Shown: positions 21,011 through 21,442 of the stretch, piece by piece
Position numbering within the stretch: position 1 is the first letter of the stretch
How the letters are laid out: each line of letters begins with the position of its first letter
Origin: an uncultured Oscillospiraceae bacterium
GTDB taxonomy: Bacteria > Bacillota > Clostridia > Oscillospirales > Oscillospiraceae
NCBI GenBank assembly: GCA_910587785.1
Contig: CAJUOA010000055.1
Location: 1-21,442 of the forward strand
Direction of reading: 5' to 3'
DNA: 21,442 bases
Translations under genes and position numbers: made by a program
The notes under the pieces: model-generated
What the model was told of the DNA's origin: nothing
The model's input: the letters and a program-made list of their open reading frames with translations, nothing else
Database searches by the model: none

Positions 21011-21399
21011 AAGTCCTTATAGATTGGCTTTCTCAAACGGGAAAGACTTATGACGATCCCAAGGATTCCTACGCAAAAAAACATAACAGCTATTCCTGAT
21101 CCGTCTCCCGAACCAAAAAAGTGAGAAAGCATCTTTTGCATAGGCGAATCTGTTGTCATAAACGGTTCTGTGACACGATCTGCCAATATGCCGCCTAAAA
21201 ATAACCCGAATGGGATCGTACAGTTTTGCAAAGTATCCTTTGCGGAAAAGACACGTCCCTGCATCTCAAGCGGTATGTGTTCGCGCATGATTGCTGTTAA
21301 ATTCGCATTCATTATAACTGCTGGTATATAAGACGCAAAGGCGGCAATACACCAAACCAACGGTAAAGAGGATAGGCTTTGTACTACTGCTCTATCCGG
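21001..21399 (-). pseudogene. 5'-truncated MFS transporter remnant
   Basis: About 130 codons encode the C-terminal part of an MFS permease: AAFASYIPAVIMNANLTAIM, then the loop MQGRVFSAKDTLQN, two helices (FGLFLGGILADRV, IAVMFFCVGILGIVISL) and a basic tail. The frame meets a TGA at 21400-21402, and none of the three minus-strand frames upstream to the window end continues an MFS sequence. The only start options are internal, such as TTG at 21360, with no good Shine-Dalgarno. The protein would lack 8 or more helices. Base composition is much more AT-rich than every other gene here and third positions differ, which suggests foreign origin. A frameshift plus unseen sequence beyond the window edge is possible. 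Confidence 0.6.
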
Positions 21400-21442
21400 T
21401 CAGTTTTCAGACTATAATTGGATACAGACTGGCCAGCTTAAT

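Overview
The window looks like chromosomal DNA of a GC-rich, low-oxygen Firmicute, most likely a motile member of the Oscillospiraceae (Oscillibacter or Flavonifractor type). This rests on strong AGGAGG-type ribosome binding sites, sigma-A promoters with 17-base spacers, typical Clostridia proteins (a YqeG phosphatase, a DUF4317 protein, an orphan citrate lyase ligase) and a flagellin. The genus is inference. No rRNA, tRNA, CRISPR array or intact insertion sequence was seen.

Layout. 1-1.9 kb (minus): a helix-turn-helix regulator and a protein of unknown function. 1.9-3.5 kb (plus): a coupled YqeG phosphatase and M24 aminopeptidase, followed by a cluster of small hairpins with GAA loops. 3.7-6.0 kb (minus): an exported protein with two stalk and two PepSY domains, then an MFS transporter. 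6.2-7.7 kb (plus): a small membrane protein overlapping tgt. 7.7-8.07 kb: a non-coding stretch rich in palindromes. 8.07-10.3 kb (plus): a lipoprotein, a DUF4317 protein and mogA. 10.3-13.2 kb (plus): a single flagellin gene with its own sigma-28-like promoter, a long structured leader and a strong terminator. 13.2-19.7 kb (minus): one tightly packed apparent operon reading citC-moaA-moaC-MOSC-moeA-like-modA-modB-modC. 19.8-21.0 kb (plus): an unknown membrane protein. From 21.0 kb to the end: an AT-rich, 5'-truncated MFS transporter remnant.

How the genes work together. ModABC imports molybdate. MoaA and MoaC make cyclic pyranopterin monophosphate, MogA adenylates molybdopterin, and the MoeA-like and MOSC proteins probably act in metal insertion or cofactor maturation. 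MoaD, MoaE and the molybdenum enzymes are absent here and must lie elsewhere. mogA is on the opposite strand, separated from the operon by the flagellin gene.

The most interesting signals are: (1) the flagellin leader, which carries several hairpins that expose GGA in their loops plus a GGA in the Shine-Dalgarno, resembling a multi-site CsrA target; (2) a block in the middle of the flagellin gene with clearly different codon use; (3) citC placed first in a molybdenum cofactor operon; (4) the array of GAA-triloop hairpins.
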